This document shows positions 16,233 through 23,640 of a stretch of DNA of 64,000 bases, piece by piece (within the stretch, counting starts at the first letter, position 1; each line of letters opens with the position of its first letter). The stretch covers positions 8,338-72,337 of the forward strand of contig JAFZWC010000082.1 in NCBI GenBank assembly GCA_017617475.1. The letters are read 5' to 3'. Origin of the DNA: Bacteroidales bacterium. Lineage in GTDB: Bacteria > Bacteroidota > Bacteroidia > Bacteroidales > UBA932. The position numbers and the translations under genes are program-made. The notes beneath the pieces were generated by a model. That model worked only from the letters and a program-made list of their open reading frames with translations, was not told where the DNA came from and made no database searches.

Positions 16233-17981
16233 ATGAAGAAGTCATTCCCCTTAGTTATGCTCCTGGCCGTGGTGGCCAGTGGATGCAACAAAGAGTCCAT
16301 TTTCCCTTGGGACGATTATTTCTCCGACAACGGGAACGGCACACAGGCCGCCAGTACCTCCGGTGTAACGGGCTCCACCATCTTCACCCTCTCCCAGGAC
16401 GAGGAAGACCAGGTGTCCGGCACCGAGTTTTCACGTACCATCTCCATCACTTTTTCCGACAGCGGCGACGCCACGGTTACCGGTGACGCCAACGGCATTG
16501 TGACCGTAAAGGGCAACCAGGTAACGGTGGACAACACCACTACCAAGGAAAAAGTGAAATACGAACTGTCCGGAACCACCACCAATGGTTTCCTCAAGAT
16601 TTACTCCAACAACAAGCAGGCGCTGGTGCTCAACAACGTGTCCATCACCAACCCCACCGGCGCGGCCATCAACAACCAGGGCAAGAAACGCTGTTTCATT
16701 GTGGTAAACGGACAGAATTATCTGGCCGATGGCGCCACCTACTCCGCCACCCCGGACGGCGAGGATGAAAAGGCCGCCTTTTTCTCCGAAGGCCAGCTCA
16801 TCTTCAGCGGCGAGGGTTCGCTGGAAGTGAAGGCCGTGGGTAAAGCCGGCATCACATCAGACGACTACCTCAACTTCCTGGGCAACCCCACCATCAAGGT
16901 GTCCTCTTCCGCCGGGCACGCCCTCCGCGGCAAGGATGCCGTTTATGTCAACGGCGGCAAATTGAGCGTGCAGGCATCGGCCCATATGAAGAAGGGCATA
17001 GCCTCCGACAGCCTGGTGGTGTTCAACGGCGGCATTACCAACGTTGCCGTTACCGGCGGCACCGATTACGACGATGAGGACAAGGAATACAAGGCATCGG
17101 CGGGCGTGAAGGCCGACCAGATCTTTGTGATGAACGACGGCACCCTCACCATCACCAATTCCGGGCAGGGCGGCAAGGGCATCAGCGGAGACGGCGTGGC
17201 CTATTTCCAGGGCGGCACCGTGGATGTTACCGTTACCGGCAGCAACTACGGCAAGTCTTCTTCCAGCTACGGCCCCGGCTGGGGCGGTTCCTCCTCTTCC
17301 AGCGACAATTCCAAGAGCGCCAAGGGCATCAAGTTCGACGGCAACATCTATATTTCCGGCGGCATCATCAGCGCCAAGGCCTCCAATCACGAGGGCATCG
17401 AATCCAAGGGCCAGATTGAAATCACCGGCGGCACCGTATACGCCCAATCCAAGGACGACGCCATCAATTCGGCCGGCATGATGGCCGTTACCGACGGCTA
17501 CGTCTGCGCCTATTCTACCGGCAACGACGGCATGGACGCCAACGGCAACCTTTATATTGAAGGCGGCGTGGTGTATGCCATTGGCAGCGGCAGCCCCGAG
17601 GTAGCCCTGGATGCCAATACCGAACAGCGTTATACGCTTTACGTGAACGGCGGAACGCTCTTCGCCCTGGGTGGTCTGGAGAGCGGCGCGGTCCTGAGCC
17701 AGAAGTGCTACAGCGCCTCCTGGAGCACCAACAAGTGGTATTCCATAACGGTAGGCGATGACACTTACGCCTTCCGGACCCCGGGCAGCGGCGGCAGCGG
17801 ACTGGTAGTTTCCGGCGCCTCTCAGCCGTCCGTCAAATCCAACGTGAGCGTTTCCGGCGGCACCGAAATCTTCAACGGCATGGGTGTGCTGAACGGCACG
17901 GTGAGTGGCGGCTCCGACGTGAGTCTGAGCTCCTACTCCAGCAGTAACAGCGGTCCCTCGGGACGCGGCCCGGGCTGGTAG
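16233..17981 (+). CDS. Cthe_2159-type carbohydrate-binding beta-helix lipoprotein
   Basis: A 582-residue lipoprotein (lipobox VVASGC, Cys near residue 15). After a variable N terminus it consists of short repeated beta-helix rungs with recurring GG.I/V.....G, SKDDAINSAG and GNDGMDANGN motifs, characteristic of the carbohydrate-binding domain family first described from Clostridium thermocellum Cthe_2159 (PF14262), which binds acidic polysaccharide with calcium. A Ser/Gly insert occurs at residues 345-362 and a Gly/Pro-rich tail ends in GPGW. In other bacteria such proteins are encoded with VTC-domain and DUF4956 proteins, exactly as here (18021 and 18815). Start 16233 gives a compact signal peptide; 16227 is equally possible. 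Confidence 0.78.
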   Translation: MKKSFPLVMLLAVVASGCNKESIFPWDDYFSDNGNGTQAASTSGVTGSTIFTLSQDEEDQVSGTEFSRTISITFSDSGDATVTGDANGIVTVKGNQVTVDNTTTKEKVKYELSGTTTNGFLKIYSNNKQALVLNNVSITNPTGAAINNQGKKRCFIVVNGQNYLADGATYSATPDGEDEKAAFFSEGQLIFSGEGSLEVKAVGKAGITSDDYLNFLGNPTIKVSSSAGHALRGKDAVYVNGGKLSVQASAHMKKGIASDSLVVFNGGITNVAVTGGTDYDDEDKEYKASAGVKADQIFVMNDGTLTITNSGQGGKGISGDGVAYFQGGTVDVTVTGSNYGKSSSSYGPGWGGSSSSSDNSKSAKGIKFDGNIYISGGIISAKASNHEGIESKGQIEITGGTVYAQSKDDAINSAGMMAVTDGYVCAYSTGNDGMDANGNLYIEGGVVYAIGSGSPEVALDANTEQRYTLYVNGGTLFALGGLESGAVLSQKCYSASWSTNKWYSITVGDDTYAFRTPGSGGSGLVVSGASQPSVKSNVSVSGGTEIFNGMGVLNGTVSGGSDVSLSSYSSSNSGPSGRGPGW

Positions 17982-18006
17982 TCTTTGCAGACCCGATAAA
18001 ATTCAC

Positions 18007-18014
18007 TATATTTG
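18007..18014 (+). promoter_or_regulatory. -7 box (TATATTTG) for the VTC-DUF4956-DUF2490 operon
   Basis: TATATTTG ends 6 nt before ATG 18021; predicts a nearly leaderless mRNA separate from the upstream lipoprotein gene. Confidence 0.65.
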
Positions 18015-18020
18015 TGAGAT

Positions 18021-18821
18021 ATGCCAGAGGTGGAACATATCTCCTTCACCCGGGATTTGGAAAAGATGCTACCCATCACGCTGGAGGAAATGAAGTCCGT
18101 AAAGCTGATGAACCGCATCGACGCCAAGTTTCTCACCAATGAAGCTACGCTGCGCGGCGTCCTGGCCGATGCCGCCGCAGCCGGCTATCGGGTATTGGTG
18201 ACGGAAGGGGAACGGGAGAGTCCTTACGATTCGGTGTACTTTGACACGCCGGGGCTGAGGATGTTTTACGACCATCACAACCGGCGCCTGGTTCGCCAGA
18301 AGGTGCGCACCCGCTGTTATGTACGCTCCGGAGAAGCCTATCTGGAGATTAAGCGGAAGAACAACCACGGCCGCACCAGCAAAAAGCGCATCGGCCTGCC
18401 GCTGGAGCAGATGAACGGCTTTTCCGCCAACGAGGAAGCCTGCGCCTACCTGGCCAGGCATTCCTGGTTTACGGAAAAGGAACTGACCCCGTCCATGGAG
18501 ACGGCTTTTACGCGCATCACGCTGGTGAACCCCAGCCTTACGGAGCGCCTTACCATAGACACGCAACTGCGGTTCAAGAACTTCCGGAACGGTCTGGAAA
18601 CCACGCTGCAGGACGCTGTGATCATTGAACTCAAACAGGACGGCCGGGCCCGTAGCGCCATGAGAAACATTTTTCTGGAGCACCGGATCAAGCCTGTCCG
18701 CGTCAGTAAATACTGCATTGCCGTCACCCTCACGGACCCTCAGGCCAAAAGCGGCCGGTTCAAGGTGAAGGTGAGGGCCATAGAGAAAACCATTGGTAAA
18801 AAACTTGTTACAATATGTTAG
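18021..18821 (+). CDS. VTC-domain (polyphosphate-polymerase type) protein
   Basis: A 266-residue protein matching the VTC domain, a triphosphate-tunnel fold that in yeast Vtc4 makes polyphosphate from ATP. Expected basic and acidic tunnel residues are visible: KLMNRIDAKF near residue 30, SVYFDTPGLRMFYDHHNRR near 72-90, QKVRTRCYVR, LEIKRKNNHGRTSKKR, and near the C terminus the pair IIELKQDG and RVSKYC. It overlaps the DUF4956 gene by 7 bp. No CotH kinase gene accompanies it, unlike many related clusters. Whether it makes polyphosphate or transfers phosphate to another polymer is not known. Confidence 0.85.
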   Translation: MPEVEHISFTRDLEKMLPITLEEMKSVKLMNRIDAKFLTNEATLRGVLADAAAAGYRVLVTEGERESPYDSVYFDTPGLRMFYDHHNRRLVRQKVRTRCYVRSGEAYLEIKRKNNHGRTSKKRIGLPLEQMNGFSANEEACAYLARHSWFTEKELTPSMETAFTRITLVNPSLTERLTIDTQLRFKNFRNGLETTLQDAVIIELKQDGRARSAMRNIFLEHRIKPVRVSKYCIAVTLTDPQAKSGRFKVKVRAIEKTIGKKLVTIC

Positions 18822-19606
18822 ATAAGTTATTCCGCTTCGTTCAGGACGACCTGGCCTCCTTCGGGGACCTGGATGCCGGAGACGACATGCTCCTGGACGT
18901 GCAAACCCTCATGGACGCCATGATGACCGTTCCTCAGAAGGTGGCCGAGCTGGGCATACGCTTTGCCCTGAACCTGCTGGTGTGCTGGATTCTGGTTCAC
19001 TGCTTTTACTATGCCAAGAGCAAACGCCGGGACTACTACTTCACCTTCATGCTCTTCTCTTCGGCCATGCTTACGCTGCTCTATATCATGGGCAACGTGG
19101 AAGTGGGTGTGGGCCTTACCCTGGGCCTGTTCGCCATCTTTGGCGTTATCCGCTACCGTACGGAGACGGTGCCCATCCGGGAAATGACCTATCTGTTCGT
19201 CATTATTGCCCTGGCGGCCGCCAACGGCCTGGCTCCCGTCTATCACGTGGTGGACTTGCAGACCGCCGCCCCGCACTATGCCCTCAGCTGGGGCAACGTG
19301 GGAGTGATGGCCCTTGTGAATGCGCTCATCGTGGTCCTGGTGGCCATACTGGAAAGCGAAAGCCTGGTCAGGCACACCACCACCAAGCTGGTCCTGTACG
19401 ACAAGATAGACCTCATCGTCCCCGAAAAAAGGGATGAATTGCTGGCCGACCTGGAGAAGCGCCTGGGCGTGAAGGTGGAAAACGTGGAAATCGGCCATGT
19501 AGATTTCCTTAAAGACGCCGCTTTCATCAAGGTATCCTATCACCTGCCCAAAGGGGAGCACAATACCGTGAACATGATAACCCGAGCAAAAGATTACGTA
19601 GAATAA
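18815..19606 (+). CDS. DUF4956 membrane protein
   Basis: A 263-residue protein with four hydrophobic segments between residues 50 and 185 (for example FALNLLVCWILVHCFYY and GVGLTLGLFAIFGVIRYRT), followed by a soluble C-terminal domain of about 80 residues (LVPEKRDELLADLEKRLG region). The motif FAIFGVIRYRTETVPIREM is typical of DUF4956. The family regularly accompanies VTC-domain genes; function is not established, but a membrane partner or channel for the VTC product is a reasonable inference. Coupled upstream (7-bp overlap) and downstream (1-bp overlap). Confidence 0.82.
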   Translation: MLDKLFRFVQDDLASFGDLDAGDDMLLDVQTLMDAMMTVPQKVAELGIRFALNLLVCWILVHCFYYAKSKRRDYYFTFMLFSSAMLTLLYIMGNVEVGVGLTLGLFAIFGVIRYRTETVPIREMTYLFVIIALAAANGLAPVYHVVDLQTAAPHYALSWGNVGVMALVNALIVVLVAILESESLVRHTTTKLVLYDKIDLIVPEKRDELLADLEKRLGVKVENVEIGHVDFLKDAAFIKVSYHLPKGEHNTVNMITRAKDYVE

Positions 19607-20400
19607 TGAAAAAGTTGGTTTTAACCCTGGCCCTTCTGGTGCCGCTGGCCGCAGCCGCCCAGACCGAATTCGGCGGAGGCACCCGCTTTTCCGTCGCAGC
19701 CGATTACAAAATACGGAAAGGCCTGCACGTGAACGTGGAGGAAGAAGTCCGCGTGGGCGGAGTGTTCCAGTCCCTGGACCGCCTGCAAACTACGGTGGGA
19801 GTGGAATATAAGCCTTTCAAGTACATGAAACTGGGCGTGGGGTATACGCTTATCAACCCCTACGACGGCACGGAGCGCACCTTTAAACCGGCACGCCACC
19901 GTGCATTTTTGGACGTGTCCGGTCATTACACGTGGAACAATTTCAGTTTCTCCCTCAAGGAGCGGGTGCAGTACACCCATCGCACCGGCACCTTCAACGT
20001 GTACCAGAACACGCCCGACGCCTTTGCCATCAAGAGCCGCATAGGGGTTGAATACAAGGGTTGGACGTATTTTGAACCGGGTGTATTTTTTGAAGTTCGT
20101 ACACAACTGAACGGCCCCTGGGGCGAGACCAGCGGCAGCATCAAGGCCAAGGACGACGGTACCACCTACTACGCCTATACCCCCACAGGGTACTCGCATG
20201 TTTACAACGACCGCTACCGCCTGATTTTCCGGACCGACATCCTGCTCAGTGATCATCATGTCCTGAAGCCCTATGCGCTCATAGATTTCTATTCGCCCTA
20301 CGTGATTGATACCAACCGCGAGGGAACCCGCCTTTTCGGCGCCTCCTACCAAGACCAGATGAACGTGACCGTAGGTATCAGTTACACCTTCAAGTTCTAG
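19606..20400 (+). CDS. DUF2490 outer-membrane protein
   Basis: A 264-residue exported protein with a signal peptide ending PLAAAAQ. The mature part alternates aromatic and polar residues in about ten beta strands and ends in VGISYTFKF, with a terminal Phe as in outer-membrane barrels. It matches the DUF2490 pattern (YKPFKYMKLGVGYTLI). Start ATG overlaps the TAA of the DUF4956 gene by 1 bp, so it is the outer-membrane end of the VTC cluster. The role, such as export or anchoring of a polymer, is inferred from position only. Confidence 0.78.
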   Translation: MKKLVLTLALLVPLAAAAQTEFGGGTRFSVAADYKIRKGLHVNVEEEVRVGGVFQSLDRLQTTVGVEYKPFKYMKLGVGYTLINPYDGTERTFKPARHRAFLDVSGHYTWNNFSFSLKERVQYTHRTGTFNVYQNTPDAFAIKSRIGVEYKGWTYFEPGVFFEVRTQLNGPWGETSGSIKAKDDGTTYYAYTPTGYSHVYNDRYRLIFRTDILLSDHHVLKPYALIDFYSPYVIDTNREGTRLFGASYQDQMNVTVGISYTFKF

Positions 20401-20402
20401 TT

Positions 20403-20897
20403 ATGGATATCAGAATAGGCAACGGCTACGACGTGCACGCCCTGGCCCCGGACCTTCCCATGTGGCTGGGCGGGGTTCAGATTCCTTCCGCCACGGGCTT
20501 CGTGGCCCACTCCGACGGCGACGTGGCCATCCACGCCCTGTGCGACGCCCTGCTGGGCTGCCTGGCACTGGGGGATATCGGCCATCTTTTCCCCGACACA
20601 TCGGACGAATGGAAGGGCGTAGACAGCAAACTCCTGCTGGCCAAAGTGGTGAACCTGGTGCATGAAAAGGGCTACCAGGTGGGCAATGTCGATATTACCA
20701 TAGCCCTCCAAAAACCCAAGCTGGCGCCTCACATTGCCGCCATTCGAGCCACGCTGGCACCCATCCTGGGCGTCCCCGAAGACCGTGTGTCCGTCAAGGC
20801 CACCACCACCGAAAAACTGGGTTTCGTGGGCCGATGCGAAGGTTGCGAAGTCTGGGCCACCGCCCTCATCCAAAGCGCTGGAACTCAAAACAGATGA
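20403..20897 (+). CDS. ispF: 2-C-methyl-D-erythritol 2,4-cyclodiphosphate synthase
   Basis: A 164-residue protein of normal IspF length. Zn ligands are visible: Asp10 and His12 (YDVH) and His44, with the signature HSDGDV at residues 36-41, followed by GDIGHLFPDT and the C-terminal KATTTEKLGFVGR. It cyclises CDP-methylerythritol 2-phosphate in the non-mevalonate isoprenoid pathway. It starts 2 bp after DUF2490 but is unrelated in function, so the coupling may be accidental. Its TGA overlaps the start of the next lipoprotein gene (ATGA). Confidence 0.95.
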   Translation: MDIRIGNGYDVHALAPDLPMWLGGVQIPSATGFVAHSDGDVAIHALCDALLGCLALGDIGHLFPDTSDEWKGVDSKLLLAKVVNLVHEKGYQVGNVDITIALQKPKLAPHIAAIRATLAPILGVPEDRVSVKATTTEKLGFVGRCEGCEVWATALIQSAGTQNR

Positions 20898-22144
20898 TGT
20901 CAATGCTTAAAAATCGTATTCTTGGAGGCGTGCTGCCCATGATGGCCGCCATCATCACAATGGCCGCTTGCGAAAAGGAAGATTCGTGGGATGGCGTGAA
21001 AACGATTCCTTATTTGGTGACTGTAGGCACGAGCAATCCCGCAACCCGCGCCACCGTGGATGATGATTACCAAACCCTTTACTTCGCCAAAGGCGACAAA
21101 CTCTACATCTCCGGTACCGACATCCAGGGCGTACTCGATATTCAGGATGGTGCAGGAACGACCGGTGCCACCTTCTCGGGCGATCTGATTTACTCGGGCG
21201 AAGGCTCTCCTGCCGACGACCTTGAGCTGACTGCCACACTCGTGAGCGCACAGCAGAAGGTGAAAAAACAGGTTTCTGTTGACAGCAAAGGAGCCGTCAC
21301 CGTAAACTATCCCAGGGATAACTTCTGCAAAAGCGTTTACGAGGCCGTTAAGCAGTACAGCCGATTGACGGGCACATCGACCTTCGGCGCGAAGTCGTTC
21401 AAGCTAACCCAGCAGACCGCCTTCCTCAATTTCGAAGTAACCTACGTGGACGGCACTCCCGCTGGCGCCAAACCCTCACCCGAGGTCCTCTTCGACAAAG
21501 TGAAAACCTACTATGGTGCTGTCACCACGACCACTGTGAACGGGAAGGTCGTTGCCCAGTTCGTACTACCTGTACCCGCCGGCACCACAGTCAACCTCCT
21601 CATATTGAAGATATCAAGTACCACTTTCTTCACTGACGTCTACCAGAAGTTCACAGGCAGGGTGTATAATGTGAGGAAGAAGAAAACTGCTCCTTCCCTC
21701 AATATAACCAATCCCGCCGTGGGACAGGTTATCTGCAGAAACGGAATGAACTTAACCGGCCTACCCAAAAATATGAAAGCATTCGCCAAGATTTGTTACG
21801 TCAAAGATGGCCACGGTCTGGCTCTCGCAATGACGGATGAGGAGGGCTCTCAGAACTGGGATACAGCCCAATCAGCTGCAGCCGCATACCCGCTGGAATT
21901 CTCTTCTGGCGGAACATGGAAGTTGCCCTCCAAGGACGAGTGGGATTTAATGATTAACGCTGCAGGTGGCTTTACCAAGCTGTGCAATGGATTCGAAAGC
22001 TTCGGCGGCACAAACTTACAGGACATGCCCTATTGGTCGAGTACGGCAGTCGATGACAACAACGCATATTCCATCTCCACGCAGGGTTGGTCGCCACAAG
22101 ACAAGACAGGAACGGCCCTGGTTCGCGCCTGCCTTGTTTTTTGA
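20894..22144 (+). CDS. Fimbrillin-like lipoprotein with C-terminal FISUMP/DUF1566-type domain
   Basis: A 416-residue lipoprotein (lipobox TMAAC). The N-terminal 280 residues resemble Bacteroidetes fimbrillin-like proteins: ATRATVDDDYQTLYFAKGD is the usual entry, then beta-sandwich text. The C-terminal 120 residues (WDTAQSAAAAYPL, WKLPSKDEWDLM, YWSST, CLVF end) match the Fibrobacter-paralogue/DUF1566 C-type-lectin-like fold. It is probably surface-exposed and binds a ligand. It overlaps ispF by 4 bp, yet its codon and base use is more AT-rich than its neighbours, suggesting it was inserted behind ispF. The stop codon is followed directly by a palindromic repeat (22143). Confidence 0.65.
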   Translation: MMSMLKNRILGGVLPMMAAIITMAACEKEDSWDGVKTIPYLVTVGTSNPATRATVDDDYQTLYFAKGDKLYISGTDIQGVLDIQDGAGTTGATFSGDLIYSGEGSPADDLELTATLVSAQQKVKKQVSVDSKGAVTVNYPRDNFCKSVYEAVKQYSRLTGTSTFGAKSFKLTQQTAFLNFEVTYVDGTPAGAKPSPEVLFDKVKTYYGAVTTTTVNGKVVAQFVLPVPAGTTVNLLILKISSTTFFTDVYQKFTGRVYNVRKKKTAPSLNITNPAVGQVICRNGMNLTGLPKNMKAFAKICYVKDGHGLALAMTDEEGSQNWDTAQSAAAAYPLEFSSGGTWKLPSKDEWDLMINAAGGFTKLCNGFESFGGTNLQDMPYWSSTAVDDNNAYSISTQGWSPQDKTGTALVRACLVF

Positions 22145-22176
22145 GATTTCTCGACTTCGCTCGAAATGACAAAAAG
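22143..22176 (+). repeat. Palindromic repeat, GATTTCTCGAC...CGAAATGACA variant (left of Bro-N gene)
   Basis: 34 bp; abuts the TGA of the preceding gene and matches the copy at 23201-23234 in the same orientation with one mismatch. The two bracket the Bro-N gene. A third copy lies inverted at 28681-28710. Confidence 0.8.
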
Positions 22177-22177
22177 A

Positions 22178-22204
22178 AAAGGCCGCAGCGATGCGACCTT
22201 TTCT
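22178..22204. terminator. Bidirectional terminator between converging genes
   Basis: Hairpin AAAGG-CCGCA-GCGA-TGCGA-CCTTT with T runs on both sides, placed between the ends of the fimbrillin-like gene and the Bro-N gene. Confidence 0.65.
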
Positions 22205-22208
22205 GCAT

Positions 22209-23081
22209 TTATTGTTCTTCGCCTTTCTGTTCTTCAGGAAATGGAATCTCCTCTGGCGATTTGATATAGTCTATGGCTTTCTCCGGAGAGACCACACTAT
22301 GGCCGAGACGTTTTTCAACTTCTTCCCGAGCCGTTTTGGCTACTTCCGCCCCCTCTTTTGCAACGCCTGCATTCTCAGACAACCCTTCCGGATTGCGCTG
22401 TTTGCTGATTTCAGTAGCGGTTTCCTCGGCCAGGGCATTCAGTAGCAATTCCATATTAGTCATGTTGTCCCGGAGATTTTCTTTTGTCAGTCCTTTGTAC
22501 TTCTTATACTCACGCGTTGTCAGGCCGCTCCATGTTTTAGACATCAGGTCTGTTAAAAAGGCGAAGTCTACTTCTTTAGTTACTCCTCCGCGTTTCCATT
22601 CGTCCGTTAATCCTTTGCGGATTTCGATGGTTTTGATTCTCTGGGTTATCCATGCTTCCGAATACCCCAAACGACGGTAATCCACCACTGCCTGGTCAAT
22701 GCTACGCTCTGGGTCAACAGCCTGATTAATGCGTTCAGCGGCAACTTGTGCCATCCAGATCTTAATGGGTTCTGCCTTTTTGGAGGGGATGGATTCAATA
22801 ACGCGGAACATAACGGCCATGTCTGCAACGTCCGTATCCCTCGGTTTTCCATCCTCGGCAATTAGCTTCAACCGGTTACATTTTGTAACCACTTCGCTTC
22901 CTTCCTTCTTCAGCCTGTTTTTCAGCACTTTCCAATAGTTTCTGGCCCTTTCATGGGTGGGCTGATCAGTTAGGATTCCACACACATCCACAATTGAAAA
23001 GAACCATTCCTGCTTCTCTTCGTCCCATGCTGTCCGGACCTTCTTGTTCTCGAACAATTGTATTTTCTCCAAATCAGACAT
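22209..23081 (-). CDS. Bro-N domain antirepressor-like protein
   Basis: A 290-residue soluble protein. The N-terminal 110 residues (KIQLFENKKVRTAWDEEKQ, WFFSIVDVCGILTD, VVTKCNRLKL, DTDVADMAVMFRVIESIPS) match the Bro-N domain of phage antirepressor and Bro proteins common in Bacteroidota. The C-terminal part has the conserved YKKYKGLTKENLRDNMT motif seen in this subfamily, then a Glu-rich tail. It probably binds DNA; no phage genes surround it. Start 23081 (MSDLEK) fits the -7 box 18 nt upstream. The coding sequence contains a perfect 17-bp palindrome at 22874-22890 over the VVTKCN codons. The gene is bracketed by direct repeats at 22143 and 23201 and is more AT-rich than the core genes. Confidence 0.75.
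   Translation of the reverse strand: MSDLEKIQLFENKKVRTAWDEEKQEWFFSIVDVCGILTDQPTHERARNYWKVLKNRLKKEGSEVVTKCNRLKLIAEDGKPRDTDVADMAVMFRVIESIPSKKAEPIKIWMAQVAAERINQAVDPERSIDQAVVDYRRLGYSEAWITQRIKTIEIRKGLTDEWKRGGVTKEVDFAFLTDLMSKTWSGLTTREYKKYKGLTKENLRDNMTNMELLLNALAEETATEISKQRNPEGLSENAGVAKEGAEVAKTAREEVEKRLGHSVVSPEKAIDYIKSPEEIPFPEEQKGEEQ
22874..22890. other. Intragenic palindrome GGTTACA-TTT-TGTAACC
   Basis: Perfect 7-bp arms with a 3-bp centre, inside the Bro-N coding sequence. The same class (GGTYACA-N3-TGTRACC) occurs at 51372-51388 in the ORF6N remnant. Confidence 0.7.
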
Positions 23082-23098
23082 AGCTTCGTCGTTTTCCA

Positions 23099-23106
23099 CA
23101 AAGATA
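23099..23106 (-). promoter_or_regulatory. -7 box (TATCTTTG) for the Bro-N gene
   Basis: TATCTTTG on the minus strand; 17 nt separate it from ATG 23081. Confidence 0.6.
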
Positions 23107-23171
23107 ATCCAAAAGAGGGGCGAATGCAAGTTTTGGCAAGCCTTGCCAAATTTTGGATTTTTCGTATTTGA

Positions 23172-23234
23172 GAGATTCCCGGTCGGAGCCGGGAATGACA
23201 GAGATTTCTCGACTTCGCTCGAAAAGACAAAAAG
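23172..23234 (+). repeat. Two palindromic repeats in tandem (GATTCCCGG variant, then GATTTCTCGAC variant)
   Basis: 23172-23200 folds on ATTCCCGG/CCGGGAAT and ends GAATGACA; 23201-23234 is the direct partner of 22143-22176. They lie just before the -7 box of the next gene. Confidence 0.75.
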
Positions 23235-23240
23235 ATTTTG

Positions 23241-23248
23241 TATCTTTG
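23241..23248 (+). promoter_or_regulatory. -7 box (TATCTTTG)
   Basis: Exact consensus, 22 nt before ATG 23271; begins 6 nt after the palindromic repeat. Confidence 0.7.
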
Positions 23249-23270
23249 CAGCGAATTAATTCAGAACGTT

Positions 23271-23555
23271 ATGAATTTAAGAGACATTAAAAAAGACATT
23301 GAGTACGTGGTGGGGTCCTTCATTGACGACTGCACCCTTTTCCTGAATACGCACCCCGGCAAGCAGGCCGATGAGATCACGAATCTCATTGATAAGGCCG
23401 CGGACCTGTACAACGACCTTCGTGAGAAGGTGGTGAAGAGTGCCGGTGCAGAAAAGCCCAAGGTGTGCTTTGACTCCATCCGCAAGGAGCTTCTGGAAAA
23501 GACCGACGCCCTCTACGACGAGCTGGCCGCCGCTGTAAAGAAAGTACTGGGCTAA
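23271..23555 (+). CDS. Small conserved-looking soluble protein, function unknown
   Basis: A 94-residue acidic, mostly helical protein without signal peptide or membrane segment (starts MNLRDIKKDIEYVVGSF). It has its own promoter at 23241 and a strong terminator at 23573, so it is a stand-alone, probably well-transcribed unit. I recognise no domain; it resembles small hypothetical proteins seen in Bacteroidales, but that is an impression. ATG 23271 is chosen because it lies at normal distance from the -7 box. Confidence 0.75.
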   Translation: MNLRDIKKDIEYVVGSFIDDCTLFLNTHPGKQADEITNLIDKAADLYNDLREKVVKSAGAEKPKVCFDSIRKELLEKTDALYDELAAAVKKVLG

Positions 23556-23572
23556 TAAGCCGAATCATACTG

Positions 23573-23612
23573 TTACCCCCGGGCAGGAAAGTGCCTGGGG
23601 GTAATTTTTTTT
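23573..23612 (+). terminator. Rho-independent terminator
   Basis: Arms TTACCCCCGGGCA / TGCCTGGGGGTAA (one mismatch), 6-nt loop, then eight T. The same TTACCCC/GGGGTAA arm type recurs at 51460 and 62068. Confidence 0.88.
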
Positions 23613-23613
23613 G

Positions 23614-23621
23614 TATCTTTG
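23614..23621 (+). promoter_or_regulatory. -7 box (TATCTTTG) for the GH3-phosphoesterase operon
   Basis: Exact consensus just after the terminator T run, 19 nt before ATG 23641. A six-codon mini-frame (ATG 23624 to TGA 23644) overlaps the GH3 start. Confidence 0.7.
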
Positions 23622-23640
23622 CTATGGCAAAACAACCGAC

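Noticed and set aside
23172..23234. Possible CRISPR-like repeats
   Set aside because: Only two to three copies with different tips and no regular spacers; they belong to the dispersed palindromic repeat family.
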